NCBI GenBank assembly: GCA_017439345.1
Contig: JAFSJJ010000021.1
Location: 1-64,000, forward strand
Reading direction: 5' to 3'
Source of the DNA: Synergistaceae bacterium
GTDB taxonomy: Bacteria; Synergistota; Synergistia; Synergistales; Aminobacteriaceae
DNA: 64,000 nucleotides
This document shows, piece by piece, positions 8,301-17,327 of the stretch (position 1 is the first letter of the stretch; each line of letters begins with the position of its first letter). Below the pieces are notes generated by a model. That model made no database searches. It was given only the letters and a program-made list of their open reading frames with translations, and was not told the DNA's origin. The translations under genes were made by a program, and so were the position numbers.

Positions 8301-9743
8301 TTATTTCACTCCTTCGTTTGCTATTTCAGGCGTTCCTGTGTGGCGTTCGATTACGAGTCCAGCTTCGAGAATTGCCGGGTCGCTCCATCTAGGGCCGATT
8401 AATTGAAGTCCTACAGGTAAATCACCGTAATAACCTGTAAAGAACGAGAGTCCCGGAAGTCCTGCAAGATTAACAGGAAGAGTATATAAATCAGCTTGGT
8501 AACCCTTCATAGCGTCGTCATCCTGAGAGCCTATCAACGGGGGCATTTCTGGTGAAGCGGGCTGCAAGATAAAATCTGTCTGGGTGAATGCCTTTGTGAA
8601 TTCCTGAGCTATTAACGTCCTGACTTTGGTAGCTGCAACGTAATACTGCTCGCATCTTTCGGGTTCAGTTAAACAGGTTCCGGCAATGATTCGCGATTTG
8701 ACTTCAGGGCCGAAGCCGTAGGATCTGACACGTTCAAACATTTCTTTGATGCCCGCAGCGTCCTTGACTGTATAGCCTAATCTGACTCCGTCATAGCGTT
8801 CTAAATTAGTGTGAGCTTCACTCATGGCAAGAGCATAATAACACGCTACAGCATACTTTGATACTACAGGGAGCGAAACTTCAACTAACTCTGCGCCCTC
8901 TTCCTGTAAAATTTCCTGAGTCTTCTTCATGGCTCGTTCAATTGCAGGGTCAAGCGTGAAGTCCTGAAATTCTTTCACAAGAGCTACTTTCTTGCCTTTA
9001 ATGCTGACGTTCTCGTGATGTGTGAAATCGTAATTTTTCTCTCTGAAGCAGCTTGAATCCATAGGGTCATAGTGAGCTATAACGGACATAACTATTTGTA
9101 AATCGCGTACTGTCCTTGCAAACGGGCCTATCTGGTCGAGTGATGAACCGTAAGAAATTAAACCGTAACGGCTGACCATTCCATATGTAGGCTTGAGTCC
9201 GTAAACTCCGCAGTATGCAGCAGGCTGTCTGATTGAGCCCCCTGTATCGCTTCCCAAAGCAAAAGGTACGTAACCCGCACTAACTGCCGCAGCAGATCCC
9301 CCTGAACTTCCGCCCGGTACTCTTGATAAGTCGTTAGGATTGTGAGTAGCTCCGAAAGCCGAATTGCCGCACGTGTTGCCCATTGCGAACTCGTCCATGT
9401 TGACTTTGCCCATGAGAACAGCTCCTGCCGAACGTAAATAATTCCATGCTGAAGCGTTATAAGGCGGTCTCCAGTTCCCTAAAATTTTGCTCGCTGCTGT
9501 AGTCCTGATTCCCTTAGTGCATAAATTATCTTTTAAGACAGTCGGGACTCCTGCTAATATCCCGGAGTTATCTTCTTGAAGCTGAGATTTTGCGATTTCG
9601 TCAGTTCGAGTTATAAACGCGTGAATATTCTCCTCGCATGAGTCAATTCTCTTCTTGCAGGACTCGTAGACTTCTTCAGGTGAAAATTTCTTTGCCTTGA
9701 GTCCTTCTGTCAGGTGATATAAACTAAGTTCGTAAAGTTCCAT
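8301..9743 (-). CDS. gatA: Asp-tRNA(Asn)/Glu-tRNA(Gln) amidotransferase subunit A
   Basis: 480 residues, amidase-signature family. LAGVPTVLKDNLC carries the catalytic lysine (about 71), and GGSSGGSAAAVSAGYVPFALGSDTGGSIRQPA (about 144-175) carries the Ser-cisSer pair. GatA hydrolyses glutamine to feed ammonia to GatB for tRNA amidation. Spacing of 8 bases to gatC upstream and 2 bases to gatB downstream supports one operon. Confidence 0.97.
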   Translation of the reverse strand: MELYELSLYHLTEGLKAKKFSPEEVYESCKKRIDSCEENIHAFITRTDEIAKSQLQEDNSGILAGVPTVLKDNLCTKGIRTTAASKILGNWRPPYNASAWNYLRSAGAVLMGKVNMDEFAMGNTCGNSAFGATHNPNDLSRVPGGSSGGSAAAVSAGYVPFALGSDTGGSIRQPAAYCGVYGLKPTYGMVSRYGLISYGSSLDQIGPFARTVRDLQIVMSVIAHYDPMDSSCFREKNYDFTHHENVSIKGKKVALVKEFQDFTLDPAIERAMKKTQEILQEEGAELVEVSLPVVSKYAVACYYALAMSEAHTNLERYDGVRLGYTVKDAAGIKEMFERVRSYGFGPEVKSRIIAGTCLTEPERCEQYYVAATKVRTLIAQEFTKAFTQTDFILQPASPEMPPLIGSQDDDAMKGYQADLYTLPVNLAGLPGLSFFTGYYGDLPVGLQLIGPRWSDPAILEAGLVIERHTGTPEIANEGVK

Positions 9744-9751
9744 ATTAATAA

Positions 9752-10042
9752 TTATTCCTCCATTATTCTGGGCACTTTGAAATATGAACCGTCAACGTGT
9801 TCGCTCTCGTGAAGTATTGCTTCTGTGTCGGGGAATGCACAGACTTTGTCTTCTCTCAGGGGGCATTCAAGGGCTTCTGCAAAGCTGAAGGGTTCAACGT
9901 CCGTCAAGTCAAGTTCTTTGAAGCTGTCTAATATGTCAAGAAAGTTATTGATATAGCGTGTAGCTCCGTCTAATTCCTGTTCGGTAAGGAGTAAGCGGGA
10001 TTCTATTGCTATATCGTTTACTTGTTCGCTTGTGAGTTTCAA
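9752..10042 (-). CDS. gatC: Asp-tRNA(Asn)/Glu-tRNA(Gln) amidotransferase subunit C
   Basis: 96 residues, typical GatC: LTSEQVNDIAIESRLLLTEQE at the N-terminus and VDGSYFKVPRIMEE at the C-terminus. GatC wraps the GatA-GatB interface and stabilises the complex. The start is TTG (10042), chosen because AAAGGAG lies about 13 bases upstream and no in-frame ATG fits the family start. First gene of the operon; TATTATA-like sequence lies about 60 bases upstream. Confidence 0.95.
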   Translation of the reverse strand: MKLTSEQVNDIAIESRLLLTEQELDGATRYINNFLDILDSFKELDLTDVEPFSFAEALECPLREDKVCAFPDTEAILHESEHVDGSYFKVPRIMEE

Positions 10043-10154
10043 GTTTATTAACGCTCCTTTATTAAGTGTTAAGTGTGAAAAAATTTTTCCTGTGCTATTA
10101 TACAGCCTTTATGAATTGCGCCTCATGATTTCAGTCTTATGTTGCAATGCGAAT

Positions 10155-11300
10155 TTATTTGCCTCCTAATAAGTAATCAATATACTGCCTTGCTGCCCTG
10201 CCTGTCTTGCCTCCGTGTTGAATCTCCCAGCGGTCTGCACCTGCCAATAATTCAGACTCGTTAATATCAAGTCCTGCTTTCTTGGCCAAGTTAATTATTA
10301 TTTCGTGATAAATCTTTCTCGTAGGAGCTGAGTAATTAATTGCGATTCCAAAGCGTGAAGCAAGTGATAATTTCTCTTCTACAGTGTCAGACCTGTGAAT
10401 ATCTCCGTTGTGTTCCATGTCGTCGCGGTCGCTCCAGATTTCGCGGATTATATGCCGTCTATTAGAAGTTGCGTAGATTAAAATATTTTCGGGGCGAGTC
10501 TCTATTCCGCCTTCGATTATTGCCTTGAGTAATTTATATTCGCTCTCGTCCTCTTCAAATGAGAGATCATCAATGAAGATTATGAATTTGTAATTGCGTT
10601 CCCGTAAAACTTTGCTGATGTCAAGAATACTTTTAAATTGATGCTTGTATAGCTCTATGACTCTGAGTCCCTGAGTAAAATATTTGTTGAGCAGTGCCTT
10701 AACGCTGGTTGATTTCCCTGTGCCTCCGTCGCCGTAGAGTAAAACGTTATTAGCCGGTCTGCCTGCGATGAATGCTTCAGTGTTCCTGATGAGTTCAGCT
10801 TTCTGAATGTCATAGCCGATTAAGTCATCAAGAGTCATGCTGCCTAAGTTCTCATTTGCAACAGGGACAATTTTACTGCCGTCAAATCTGAATGCCTTAT
10901 GAAATGCGAACATCCCGACTCCGTAGCGTTCGTAAAAACTCGTAACTTGTTCATAGACTTCACGGGAATTTTCACAGCTTGCGATAATTTTGCTCATCTC
11001 ACACACCGGCGAATTATTTTTTCTGTTGTGAAAGAACTCTTGAAAGTCTCTGCTGTCATCCCAGAAAAGTTTTATTAATGCGTCAAAGTCAAGCAGTGCT
11101 ATATCTCTGAGTGTTGCCTCAGGTGCTTTGCGCCGTTCACATTCAAGCGAGAAGAAATTTTCATCGTTCAAGATAAAATGAGTCAAGTAATTCTGCCATA
11201 AGTTGCCGGAAGCGTAATTATTCTCGTAAGCATTCTTGATCAGGTCATGAAGTGAGATATTTAAATCGGGCATTGAGTAGGCGATTAAATTTTCAGTCAT
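10155..11300 (-). CDS. DUF815-type AAA ATPase
   Basis: 381 residues. An N-terminal region of unknown fold (1-170) precedes an AAA domain: Walker A LLYGDGGTGKSTSVKAL (about 188-204), Walker B KFIIFIDDLSFEEDES (about 239-254) and sensor-like ILIYATSNRRHI (about 273-284). This is the DUF815 arrangement, found in many bacteria without a proven job. No signal peptide or membrane segment. It starts after GGAGG and stands alone between gatC and the terminator of the next operon. Confidence 0.85.
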   Translation of the reverse strand: MTENLIAYSMPDLNISLHDLIKNAYENNYASGNLWQNYLTHFILNDENFFSLECERRKAPEATLRDIALLDFDALIKLFWDDSRDFQEFFHNRKNNSPVCEMSKIIASCENSREVYEQVTSFYERYGVGMFAFHKAFRFDGSKIVPVANENLGSMTLDDLIGYDIQKAELIRNTEAFIAGRPANNVLLYGDGGTGKSTSVKALLNKYFTQGLRVIELYKHQFKSILDISKVLRERNYKFIIFIDDLSFEEDESEYKLLKAIIEGGIETRPENILIYATSNRRHIIREIWSDRDDMEHNGDIHRSDTVEEKLSLASRFGIAINYSAPTRKIYHEIIINLAKKAGLDINESELLAGADRWEIQHGGKTGRAARQYIDYLLGGK

Positions 11301-11345
11301 AAATAAAAATAAACCTCCGTTAAAATTTTGAGTGAATTATACATA

Positions 11346-11376
11346 AAAAAAGACTCTGCGCAATTACAGAGCCTTT
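11346..11376 (-). terminator. Terminator of the five-gene envelope operon
   Basis: On the minus strand AGGCTCTG pairs with CAGAGTCT around TAATTGCG, followed by TTTTTTATG. It lies 17 bases after the stop of the last gene. Confidence 0.8.
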
Positions 11377-11392
11377 GAAGCAGTATATTATA

Positions 11393-12142
11393 TTATCTCG
11401 TTACGCTGATCTCACCCAGCCAGTAATAGCCCCATTGTTTAGCCTGTTGAGCAAGTATCGGCATGTCCTGCTCGTACCATTTGAAGCCCGAAGCCCTCAC
11501 AAATCTTTGAATCTCAGGATATTTCTGACGCAGTGCCTGAGCCGGTGACTGAGACTCCCGCAAATTAATCTGATACCATGTGCTGCCCGTCCAGACGTAA
11601 ATAACTTTTGGACTCCTTCCCTGCCATGCAACAGGTACAGAGGGTTTATCAAGGACTCCTATTCGGTCAACGCTGCCTTTCCAATTGCCTATTGTCATGA
11701 ATTCCGGCCTGAACGTCCAATCAGGGATATATGTCGAAGTGTTTCTGCCTCGAGCCATCTGTGAACGCGTGAAGCCTCCCTGACGAACTGCCTGCATATC
11801 TTGAGCCGGAAGTTTTCGCAGTTCAGAAATTTGGACATCGCTTATATATTTAGTTATGCCTGCCATAGAAGGAACTACAGAGCCGACTACATAACTTGTT
11901 GCAACGAGATTAGGCCCTTCGCAGGTTCCATATACCCACATGCCGTCAGAATTTTTCTTTACAGGGTAGCCGTCGAGCGTTACATACCAGCCCTTAGGCA
12001 TGTTATAAGGCTTGTACACGTAAAACGTCATTCCTGCATACGGTGACTCAGGAACTAAAAGCGGTTCAGTGATATATAATTTCGCCTGTGCTTCATGAGT
12101 TATGATAATCAAGAATGCAAGAGTCAATAAAAATTTTCGCAT
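11393..12142 (-). CDS. Exported protein of unknown function, paralogue A
   Basis: 249 residues with a signal peptide (1-20, cleavage near AQA-KL). Not recognised as a named family. It is a diverged copy of its upstream neighbour: both share an N-terminal block (MTFYVYKPYNMPKGWYVTLDGYPV here), TSYVVGSVVP, a central IDRIG/VDRIG...KPSVPVAWQG...KVIYVWTGSTW block and a C-terminal WYEQDMPILAQQAKQWGYYW block. Aromatic-rich, no cysteine in the mature part, probably periplasmic or surface. Last gene of the operon, 6 bases after paralogue B. Confidence 0.8.
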   Translation of the reverse strand: MRKFLLTLAFLIIITHEAQAKLYITEPLLVPESPYAGMTFYVYKPYNMPKGWYVTLDGYPVKKNSDGMWVYGTCEGPNLVATSYVVGSVVPSMAGITKYISDVQISELRKLPAQDMQAVRQGGFTRSQMARGRNTSTYIPDWTFRPEFMTIGNWKGSVDRIGVLDKPSVPVAWQGRSPKVIYVWTGSTWYQINLRESQSPAQALRQKYPEIQRFVRASGFKWYEQDMPILAQQAKQWGYYWLGEISVTR

Positions 12143-12148
12143 AATGAA

Positions 12149-12961
12149 TTAACGCCTCCCAAGATCAATAATGCCCATCCATCGATAGCCCCATGCTGCT
12201 GCATACTGTGCAAGAATTCTTGTGTCGTTGTCGCTCCAGTTAAATGCCCTAGCCTTGTTTGACTCAACCGTGAGATCATAAATTTCACGCCTCATTGTGC
12301 TTAGAGCGTTTCTCTCTGTGCCTCTGGGAAATATCTCGCGCCACTTTGCACCCGTCCAGACGTAAATAACTTCGGGATAATCGCTCTTCCATGCAACGGG
12401 AATATTAGGACGGTTAATAATTCCTATTCTGTCTATAGTGTTCTGCCATCTTGAGACAGACATAAAATTTGCGTTCTGAGTCCATGCAGTCTGTTCAAGC
12501 GAATACACAGGAAGAGTTCTATAGCCTTCAGGTCTGACTTGAATATCATAATTATGATTAACAGGAGGAACATAAACTATTTCAGGAGATCTAAATCTTG
12601 TTTCGGGTATAGGGTCTGCTCTGTCAGTGTTATATATCGGAGCGACTGAAGAAATCTTTGCGTTATGAGGCTTGAGTCTCACAACTTCGGGAATAACTGA
12701 GCCTACAACATAGCCTGTCTTTATTATTCCTGACTTCTCGGCTGAAGCATAGTGCCATACCCCATGAGCTCCCCTGTAGACTATGTAGCCGTCAAAAGTA
12801 GAGTAAAACCCTCGGGGCAGATTAGCGGGCTTGTAGACGTAAAAATTCATGTGATGATATGCAGGCTGATTCACGAGTTCAGGCCTGACTGCTGCACATA
12901 AAGATGATGCTGATAATACAAGTGAAAATATTATTAACGCAGGAATATTATTAACACGCAA
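12149..12961 (-). CDS. Exported protein of unknown function, paralogue B
   Basis: 270 residues with a signal peptide (1-24, cleavage near LCA-AV). Shares conserved blocks with the gene after it: MNFYVYKPANLPRGFYSTFDGYIVYRG (about 39-65), KTGYVVGSVIPE, NTIDRIGIINRPNIPVAWKSDYPEVIYVWTGAKW (about 185-218) and WSDNDTRILAQYAAAWGYRWMGI near the end. The pair arose by tandem duplication. The family is not recognised; its fold may be a repeated beta domain. It sits 30 bases after the TPR protein and 6 before paralogue A. Confidence 0.8.
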   Translation of the reverse strand: MRVNNIPALIIFSLVLSASSLCAAVRPELVNQPAYHHMNFYVYKPANLPRGFYSTFDGYIVYRGAHGVWHYASAEKSGIIKTGYVVGSVIPEVVRLKPHNAKISSVAPIYNTDRADPIPETRFRSPEIVYVPPVNHNYDIQVRPEGYRTLPVYSLEQTAWTQNANFMSVSRWQNTIDRIGIINRPNIPVAWKSDYPEVIYVWTGAKWREIFPRGTERNALSTMRREIYDLTVESNKARAFNWSDNDTRILAQYAAAWGYRWMGIIDLGRR

Positions 12962-12991
12962 AATTTTTCACCTCATTTATTATATTAATTA

Positions 12992-14389
12992 TTAATTCCC
13001 CTGACCAACCGGCGGCATAGGACTCTCTGTTGTTATAGTGCCTGTATCAGGTTCTTCTTGTCCAACAGGAGGCATGTATTGCTGTTGTCTTGGCTCTGGT
13101 CTTGACTCTGATCTTGATTCCTGTCTCGGCTGTCTTTGAGTCTGAGTCTGATTCTGAGTCTGTGAAGGTGTCGGAGTCTGTCTTGGCTCTGGTCTTGGAG
13201 TCTGAGTCTCTCTAGGCTGTTCAGGCTGAGTCCGTCTCGTTTCAGGAGTTCTAGGCTGTTCGGGCTGAGTCTGAGTCTGACTCTGAGTCTGATTCTGAGT
13301 CTGAGTCCTTGTTCTTGAAGGAGTCTGCTGTCTTCTGACTCTCTTGCGTTCAGGCGGAGTCTTCCCGTCATTCTTATCTTGATTATCTTTCTTGTTTGTC
13401 TTCTTGACGTTATCCTTCTTTGCAGGCTGCTTCTTTCTTGCTGCTTCACTCTTCTTGACCTGCTGAGTCCTAGTCTTCTTGACCTGAGTAACCCTTTGAC
13501 CAGGTTCCGGAGGATTATACAACGGCACATCTGCCCGGACTATGCTTTCACGTGCTGAACTTGCAGGGTTTTCCTGATTGACTCTCTCTATTTCGCTGAC
13601 TTCATGATAAATCATACTGCCTTCAGGAATTATATTATTATTAACAGGTGCTGGCCTTGCTTGACTGTCTGCATCATCATGAGCTGGAGGAACGTAAACG
13701 GACGGTGCCCACTCATCGCCGTTTAACGGGGAGCTTCCAGGTTCAGGAGGAGTATAAACGGGAACTCTTGGCAGTTCGGGATCATTGGGAGTTGTAGGAT
13801 AAGTTACGCGGTCAACTGCATCTGGTCTCATAGTCGTAACGCCCCGCCCTGAAGTCTCAACGGGATAGACCCTAGCCGGCCTCTTGGGATCCCATAGGGG
13901 AGTCTTGTCTGGGTCATTGGGATAATAAACGACTCTTGATAACTTCTCAAATGAAGGATCGAGCTTCAATGCCTTAGAGTAAAAGAACTGAGCCTGATAG
14001 AAATTGCCTATGTACTCGTGATATTTTCCGTACCAGTACCATACGTTAGGGTCGCGCCTGTTCAAGTTTATAGCTTTGAGCAAATATCTCTTCGCAGTCT
14101 CATAATTTCCCTGTTCCATTAAAGCTATTGCCTGTTCAAGTAAACTCGGTTTAGGTGCAGAGACTTTAACCGGAGCTTTCTTTCTTGAAGTCCTTTTCTT
14201 TGGTGCAGGTTTCTTAGCTGGCTTCTTCTTAACCGGAGCTTTCTTTGGAGGGCAGTCGGGCTTATTCTGAGTCTGCGGCTGGGGCTGAGGCTCTGGGTAC
14301 GGGTTATAAGGCGTGCTGTCGTCATCGGCTGAATATGCAGCATTAATCGAAAAAGTAAGTGCAATAATGATCAATAAAATTTTTCGCAT
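12992..14389 (-). CDS. Exported TPR protein with a long Pro/Gln/Thr-rich tail
   Basis: 465 residues. Signal peptide (1-20, cleavage near AYS-AD), a basic Pro/Lys-rich stretch (about 45-77), then two TPR repeats (SLLEQAIALMEQGNYETAKRYLLKAI and DPNVWYWYGKYHEYIGNFYQAQFFYSKALKLDPS, about 81-148). The remainder has low complexity: Pro-rich to about 290, Lys-rich about 295-345, then Gln/Thr/Arg/Pro-rich to 450. TPRs bind peptides or partner proteins, and such a tail could span or bind the cell wall. The tail is coded partly by GACTCA/GAATCA hexamers. Middle gene of the five-gene operon. Confidence 0.78.
   Translation of the reverse strand: MRKILLIIIALTFSINAAYSADDDSTPYNPYPEPQPQPQTQNKPDCPPKKAPVKKKPAKKPAPKKRTSRKKAPVKVSAPKPSLLEQAIALMEQGNYETAKRYLLKAINLNRRDPNVWYWYGKYHEYIGNFYQAQFFYSKALKLDPSFEKLSRVVYYPNDPDKTPLWDPKRPARVYPVETSGRGVTTMRPDAVDRVTYPTTPNDPELPRVPVYTPPEPGSSPLNGDEWAPSVYVPPAHDDADSQARPAPVNNNIIPEGSMIYHEVSEIERVNQENPASSARESIVRADVPLYNPPEPGQRVTQVKKTRTQQVKKSEAARKKQPAKKDNVKKTNKKDNQDKNDGKTPPERKRVRRQQTPSRTRTQTQNQTQSQTQTQPEQPRTPETRRTQPEQPRETQTPRPEPRQTPTPSQTQNQTQTQRQPRQESRSESRPEPRQQQYMPPVGQEEPDTGTITTESPMPPVGQGN
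13267..13307 (-). repeat. Period-6 GANTC array in the TPR protein gene
   Basis: Seven GANTC sites spaced by six bases, read on the minus strand as Gln-Thr-Gln-Asn codons. A second, shorter array lies at about 13137-13160. Confidence 0.85.
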
Positions 14390-14395
14390 GTTTTA

Positions 14396-15442
14396 TCACC
14401 TTCCTGTTATTCCTGTTCTCTTCATGACTAAGTCTTGAAGTGTAATAGGCTCTTTGCGGTTATCTTTAATGACTCTGACAATTGCGTTGTCCTCGTAGAC
14501 TTTCATAACTTTCACTTTGCCTATGACTTTGGGAAGCACTACAACGGGATTTTCAGGGACTACAGTAACATAAGTATCTGACCTGACGACATCGAGAATT
14601 TCGCCTACTCTTACGCCGTCAAGAGCACCGTTAGCAAATGAACCGAGTGAAATAATATAACTCCTGTATTTGCGCGTTGAGTTCGCTGTAGGAGCTAAGA
14701 TTCTACCGACTGTAATATATGAACTCTGGAAATTATCATTTGCTGTTAGTTCTGCGTTAGGATCATTGCTTCTGATTGCGTTTCTGACCTGAGCCATTGC
14801 CTGCCTGTGAGCCTCAAAGATTGCGTTCTTGATAGCCTGCCAGTGTGATGTCCCGTTGAACTGAGCCCATGTAGGACGACTCATTTTTTGACCTTTATAA
14901 CTTTGCTGAGTCAGTCCGAATAAATCGAGTCCGCCTTCAAATGGAATCCCTAAGCCGTTTATTGCAGCATCGAACCAGAAAATATCTTCATCAGAGTCAA
15001 GCGTGAATCTTCTTGATGTACCTTTGACGTTTCTGACTGCTAACTCTCTGACTCTTGCTGTGTCGAAGACTCGAATGCGCATCAAGAATTTTGCTGTTGA
15101 TATATTTCCTACAACGTGTTTATCTTTCATTACTCCGCTGTATAATTCTAACTGAACGGCCATATCATCGCCGCGTCTTGAACCTGAAAGCCATCTGTTC
15201 ATGCCTGCTTCATCGAGAGTCCTGACATCGACTAACGGAGAACGCTTGAATAACTCTTCAAGATAGTCATTCATTTTCTGATCTAACACGTTATAAGGGT
15301 AAAATTTGCTCTCCCAGACTTCGATTCCTGTTGAGTTTATCGCAGGGAATATTACAACTGAGAGTCTGCGCGGACCTCCTGAAGCATGACACGTACTGAC
15401 ACATAATAATAATATCGCTATAGTTAAACACTTTTTAATCAT
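14396..15442 (-). CDS. Exported protein with CsgG/FlgT-like architecture
   Basis: 348 residues. Signal peptide (1-20, CHA-SG). The N-terminal half opens LSVVIFPAINSTGIEVWESKFYPYN with a following helix, as in CsgG/LpoB/TolB-N folds; the C-terminal part (about 255-330) has the SH3-like pattern ISLGSFANGALDGVRVGEILDV ... IGKVKVMKVYEDNAIVRVI, as in FlgT C-terminal domains. No cysteine in lipobox position. Such proteins usually sit in the periplasm or at the outer membrane. No flagellar genes are nearby, so a role in a separate envelope complex with its operon partners is inferred. The start overlaps the upstream stop by 4 bases. Confidence 0.65.
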   Translation of the reverse strand: MIKKCLTIAILLLCVSTCHASGGPRRLSVVIFPAINSTGIEVWESKFYPYNVLDQKMNDYLEELFKRSPLVDVRTLDEAGMNRWLSGSRRGDDMAVQLELYSGVMKDKHVVGNISTAKFLMRIRVFDTARVRELAVRNVKGTSRRFTLDSDEDIFWFDAAINGLGIPFEGGLDLFGLTQQSYKGQKMSRPTWAQFNGTSHWQAIKNAIFEAHRQAMAQVRNAIRSNDPNAELTANDNFQSSYITVGRILAPTANSTRKYRSYIISLGSFANGALDGVRVGEILDVVRSDTYVTVVPENPVVVLPKVIGKVKVMKVYEDNAIVRVIKDNRKEPITLQDLVMKRTGITGR

Positions 15443-16632
15443 GCGTTAATCAGCCCCGTAATATTCTTTAAATATGGAATTAAATTCTTGTACCAGTCTT
15501 TGAACTGCTTAGCCCATAAGAGTCTAGTTATCGTGAAAAAGTCATCCTCGACTCCTCCCATAGTGTTATTTGCCAGAGCCTTCTTGTATATCTCAGTCGG
15601 AACTATTATCAGCATGTCCCCTTTGTGCCTTGCCGTCTGCATTCTTGGAACGCACCCGAAAGCCGTCATGCCTTCTGACTCGTTCTCAAAGAAAGTTACT
15701 CTATACGGAACATCGCCGAGCGAGCCTGTATTGAAGTCAACGCGCCTCTGTCTGTCGTAGCCCTTCTCGTGCAAAACTTTTTCGCTCTCTGAAACATAAT
15801 CAATCATGACATCATCGATATAATAATAATGCCTGATGTAAGCTGCTAATTTATGCCCAAGCCTCATGAGTCCAGGTTCATGAAGATTTAATTTCTTGAC
15901 AGGAGCTTTCATAGCAGGAACAGGAATAGGAGTATTTAAAGCCGTCTTAGGTTTCTCGCCTGAAGTCCATAACGTATCCGCCATCTTAGAGCCGTCTCCC
16001 CCGCAGTAACTGAAGCCGAGTAACATAGCCGCAGCAGTGATTCTGATTGGGTTGTGCCAGCGTTCAGGATTTATTTTCTTGAGGTCGTTAATTATTCCTG
16101 TCTTGATTAGAGCTTCGACTCCGCGTTCAGTCTGACTCGTAATCTTTAATTTATCAGGAGTGATAACAGCTGCCTCTGAGTCGCTGAGTGGAAAGAACGG
16201 CTTGAAGACTCCCAAAGGCTTATTTTCGCCGGAGCAGTCCGCTACCCATAGAGAAGATCTCTTATCTTCGGACATCATTGCAATATCGCTTGCACTCATA
16301 ACGAGTTCGGGACGGTGAAGGGCTTTCTCTAAGTCAACAACGACGGTGAAGAATTTAACTTTATAATTTGTGTTAGCAGCATAGCTCGTTAATATTTTCC
16401 TGATTGCTTCTTCAAAGTCCTGCACTACATATGATACAGTTTCGCCCCTGTTCCTGCCGTTGATTGCAAGAGTCCTGTCGCGCTTCTCGACCCATGCAAT
16501 ATGAATTAATTTACGCTGATTTTTATTCTTGTTGAATATCGACAGTCTAGGAGTCTTGCCCCGAGTCCATATCTGGAGAGCAAGATTTTCGTCAATATCA
16601 CAGCTTGAGATTATCTTTCCTTGTTCGTCCAT
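15439..16632 (-). CDS. Cytosolic protein of unknown function, first gene of envelope operon
   Basis: 397 residues, no signal peptide or membrane segment. I do not recognise the family. The N-terminal part (about 20-100) is beta-rich (LSIFNKNKNQRKLIHIAWVEKRDRTLAI), a central region carries SYCGGDGSKMADTLW, and the C-terminal part (about 270-390) is alpha/beta. It starts 13 bases after GGAG, and its stop overlaps the next start (ATGA), so production is coupled to the exported CsgG/FlgT-like protein. It may assemble or regulate the exported partners; that is inference from order alone. Confidence 0.7.
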   Translation of the reverse strand: MDEQGKIISSCDIDENLALQIWTRGKTPRLSIFNKNKNQRKLIHIAWVEKRDRTLAINGRNRGETVSYVVQDFEEAIRKILTSYAANTNYKVKFFTVVVDLEKALHRPELVMSASDIAMMSEDKRSSLWVADCSGENKPLGVFKPFFPLSDSEAAVITPDKLKITSQTERGVEALIKTGIINDLKKINPERWHNPIRITAAAMLLGFSYCGGDGSKMADTLWTSGEKPKTALNTPIPVPAMKAPVKKLNLHEPGLMRLGHKLAAYIRHYYYIDDVMIDYVSESEKVLHEKGYDRQRRVDFNTGSLGDVPYRVTFFENESEGMTAFGCVPRMQTARHKGDMLIIVPTEIYKKALANNTMGGVEDDFFTITRLLWAKQFKDWYKNLIPYLKNITGLINA

Positions 16633-16821
16633 TTATAATTTATTCTCCTTCTTTATAATTCATAAAAATTTTTGGCGCGAAAGATTTATATTATTTATTA
16701 TTTACATTATCTGCAAGATTATAGCGCAATTGAATTATTGAATTTAGTTATTATTCTCTATTGTTATTGCAAGTCGAAATTTATTAGAATCTGCACCAAA
16801 TATTAAAGGAGTGTATCAAGC
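16633..16821. promoter_or_regulatory. Divergent promoter region
   Basis: AT-rich spacer between divergent transcripts. Toward +, TTGTTA (16761-16766), 18 bases, TAGAAT (16785-16790) precede the thioredoxin gene. Toward -, TATAAT (16723-16718) lies 86 bases before the five-gene operon without a clear -35 box. Confidence 0.5.
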
Positions 16822-17256
16822 ATGAAAAAATTTTTATTATCATTAATATTAGTCCTAGTTTCAGCTTCGAGTGTCATTGCTGCTCTTCCTGTTGTTAATC
16901 TGCCTTCTGTTACTATGCTTTCAACTACAACCTGCCCCGCCTGCAAACAAATGGAACGCGTATTTCATCAAGCCAAATTGCAATATCCTGACAAATTCGT
17001 AACTGCTCACATTTATTTAGAAGACAACCCTGCAATAGCGAGAAAATATAATGTCCGTTACGTGCCTACGCTGATATTCAGAGACGCTTCAGGCAAAGAG
17101 ATAGCTCAAAAGATAGGCTTCATGCCGTTGACTGAAGTGGTCAAAGTATTTGAGTCAGCAAACGCCTTCGAGTCTCCCAAATCTCCTGAGTCCCCGGATG
17201 TTGCCGAGTTAGTATCTCCTGATGTAAAGCCGGTATCAGCAGATGTAAAGATCTAA
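16822..17256 (+). CDS. Periplasmic thioredoxin-like protein
   Basis: 144 residues. Signal peptide (1-20, VIA-AL), thioredoxin fold with the redox motif STTTCPACKQME (Cys at about 38 and 41) and the cis-Pro loop RYVPTLIFRD (about 77-86). It likely reduces or isomerises disulfides outside the cytoplasm. The C-terminal tail (about 115-144) is a low-complexity Ser-Pro/Asp-Val repeat (SPKSPESPD..VSPDVKPVSADVK), unusual for the family. Promoter at 16761-16790, AAAGGAG before the ATG. Confidence 0.88.
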   Translation: MKKFLLSLILVLVSASSVIAALPVVNLPSVTMLSTTTCPACKQMERVFHQAKLQYPDKFVTAHIYLEDNPAIARKYNVRYVPTLIFRDASGKEIAQKIGFMPLTEVVKVFESANAFESPKSPESPDVAELVSPDVKPVSADVKI

Positions 17257-17327
17257 TTCATTAATAATCATGTGCTAAAATTCTTGCATCCAGATAAAAT
17301 TTTTTATAAGGAGCTGACTTTATTATT

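Noticed and set aside
13033-13530. 165-codon Arg/Leu-rich frame on the minus strand
   Set aside because: It is another frame of the low-complexity tail of the TPR protein; the composition comes from the GANTC repeats.
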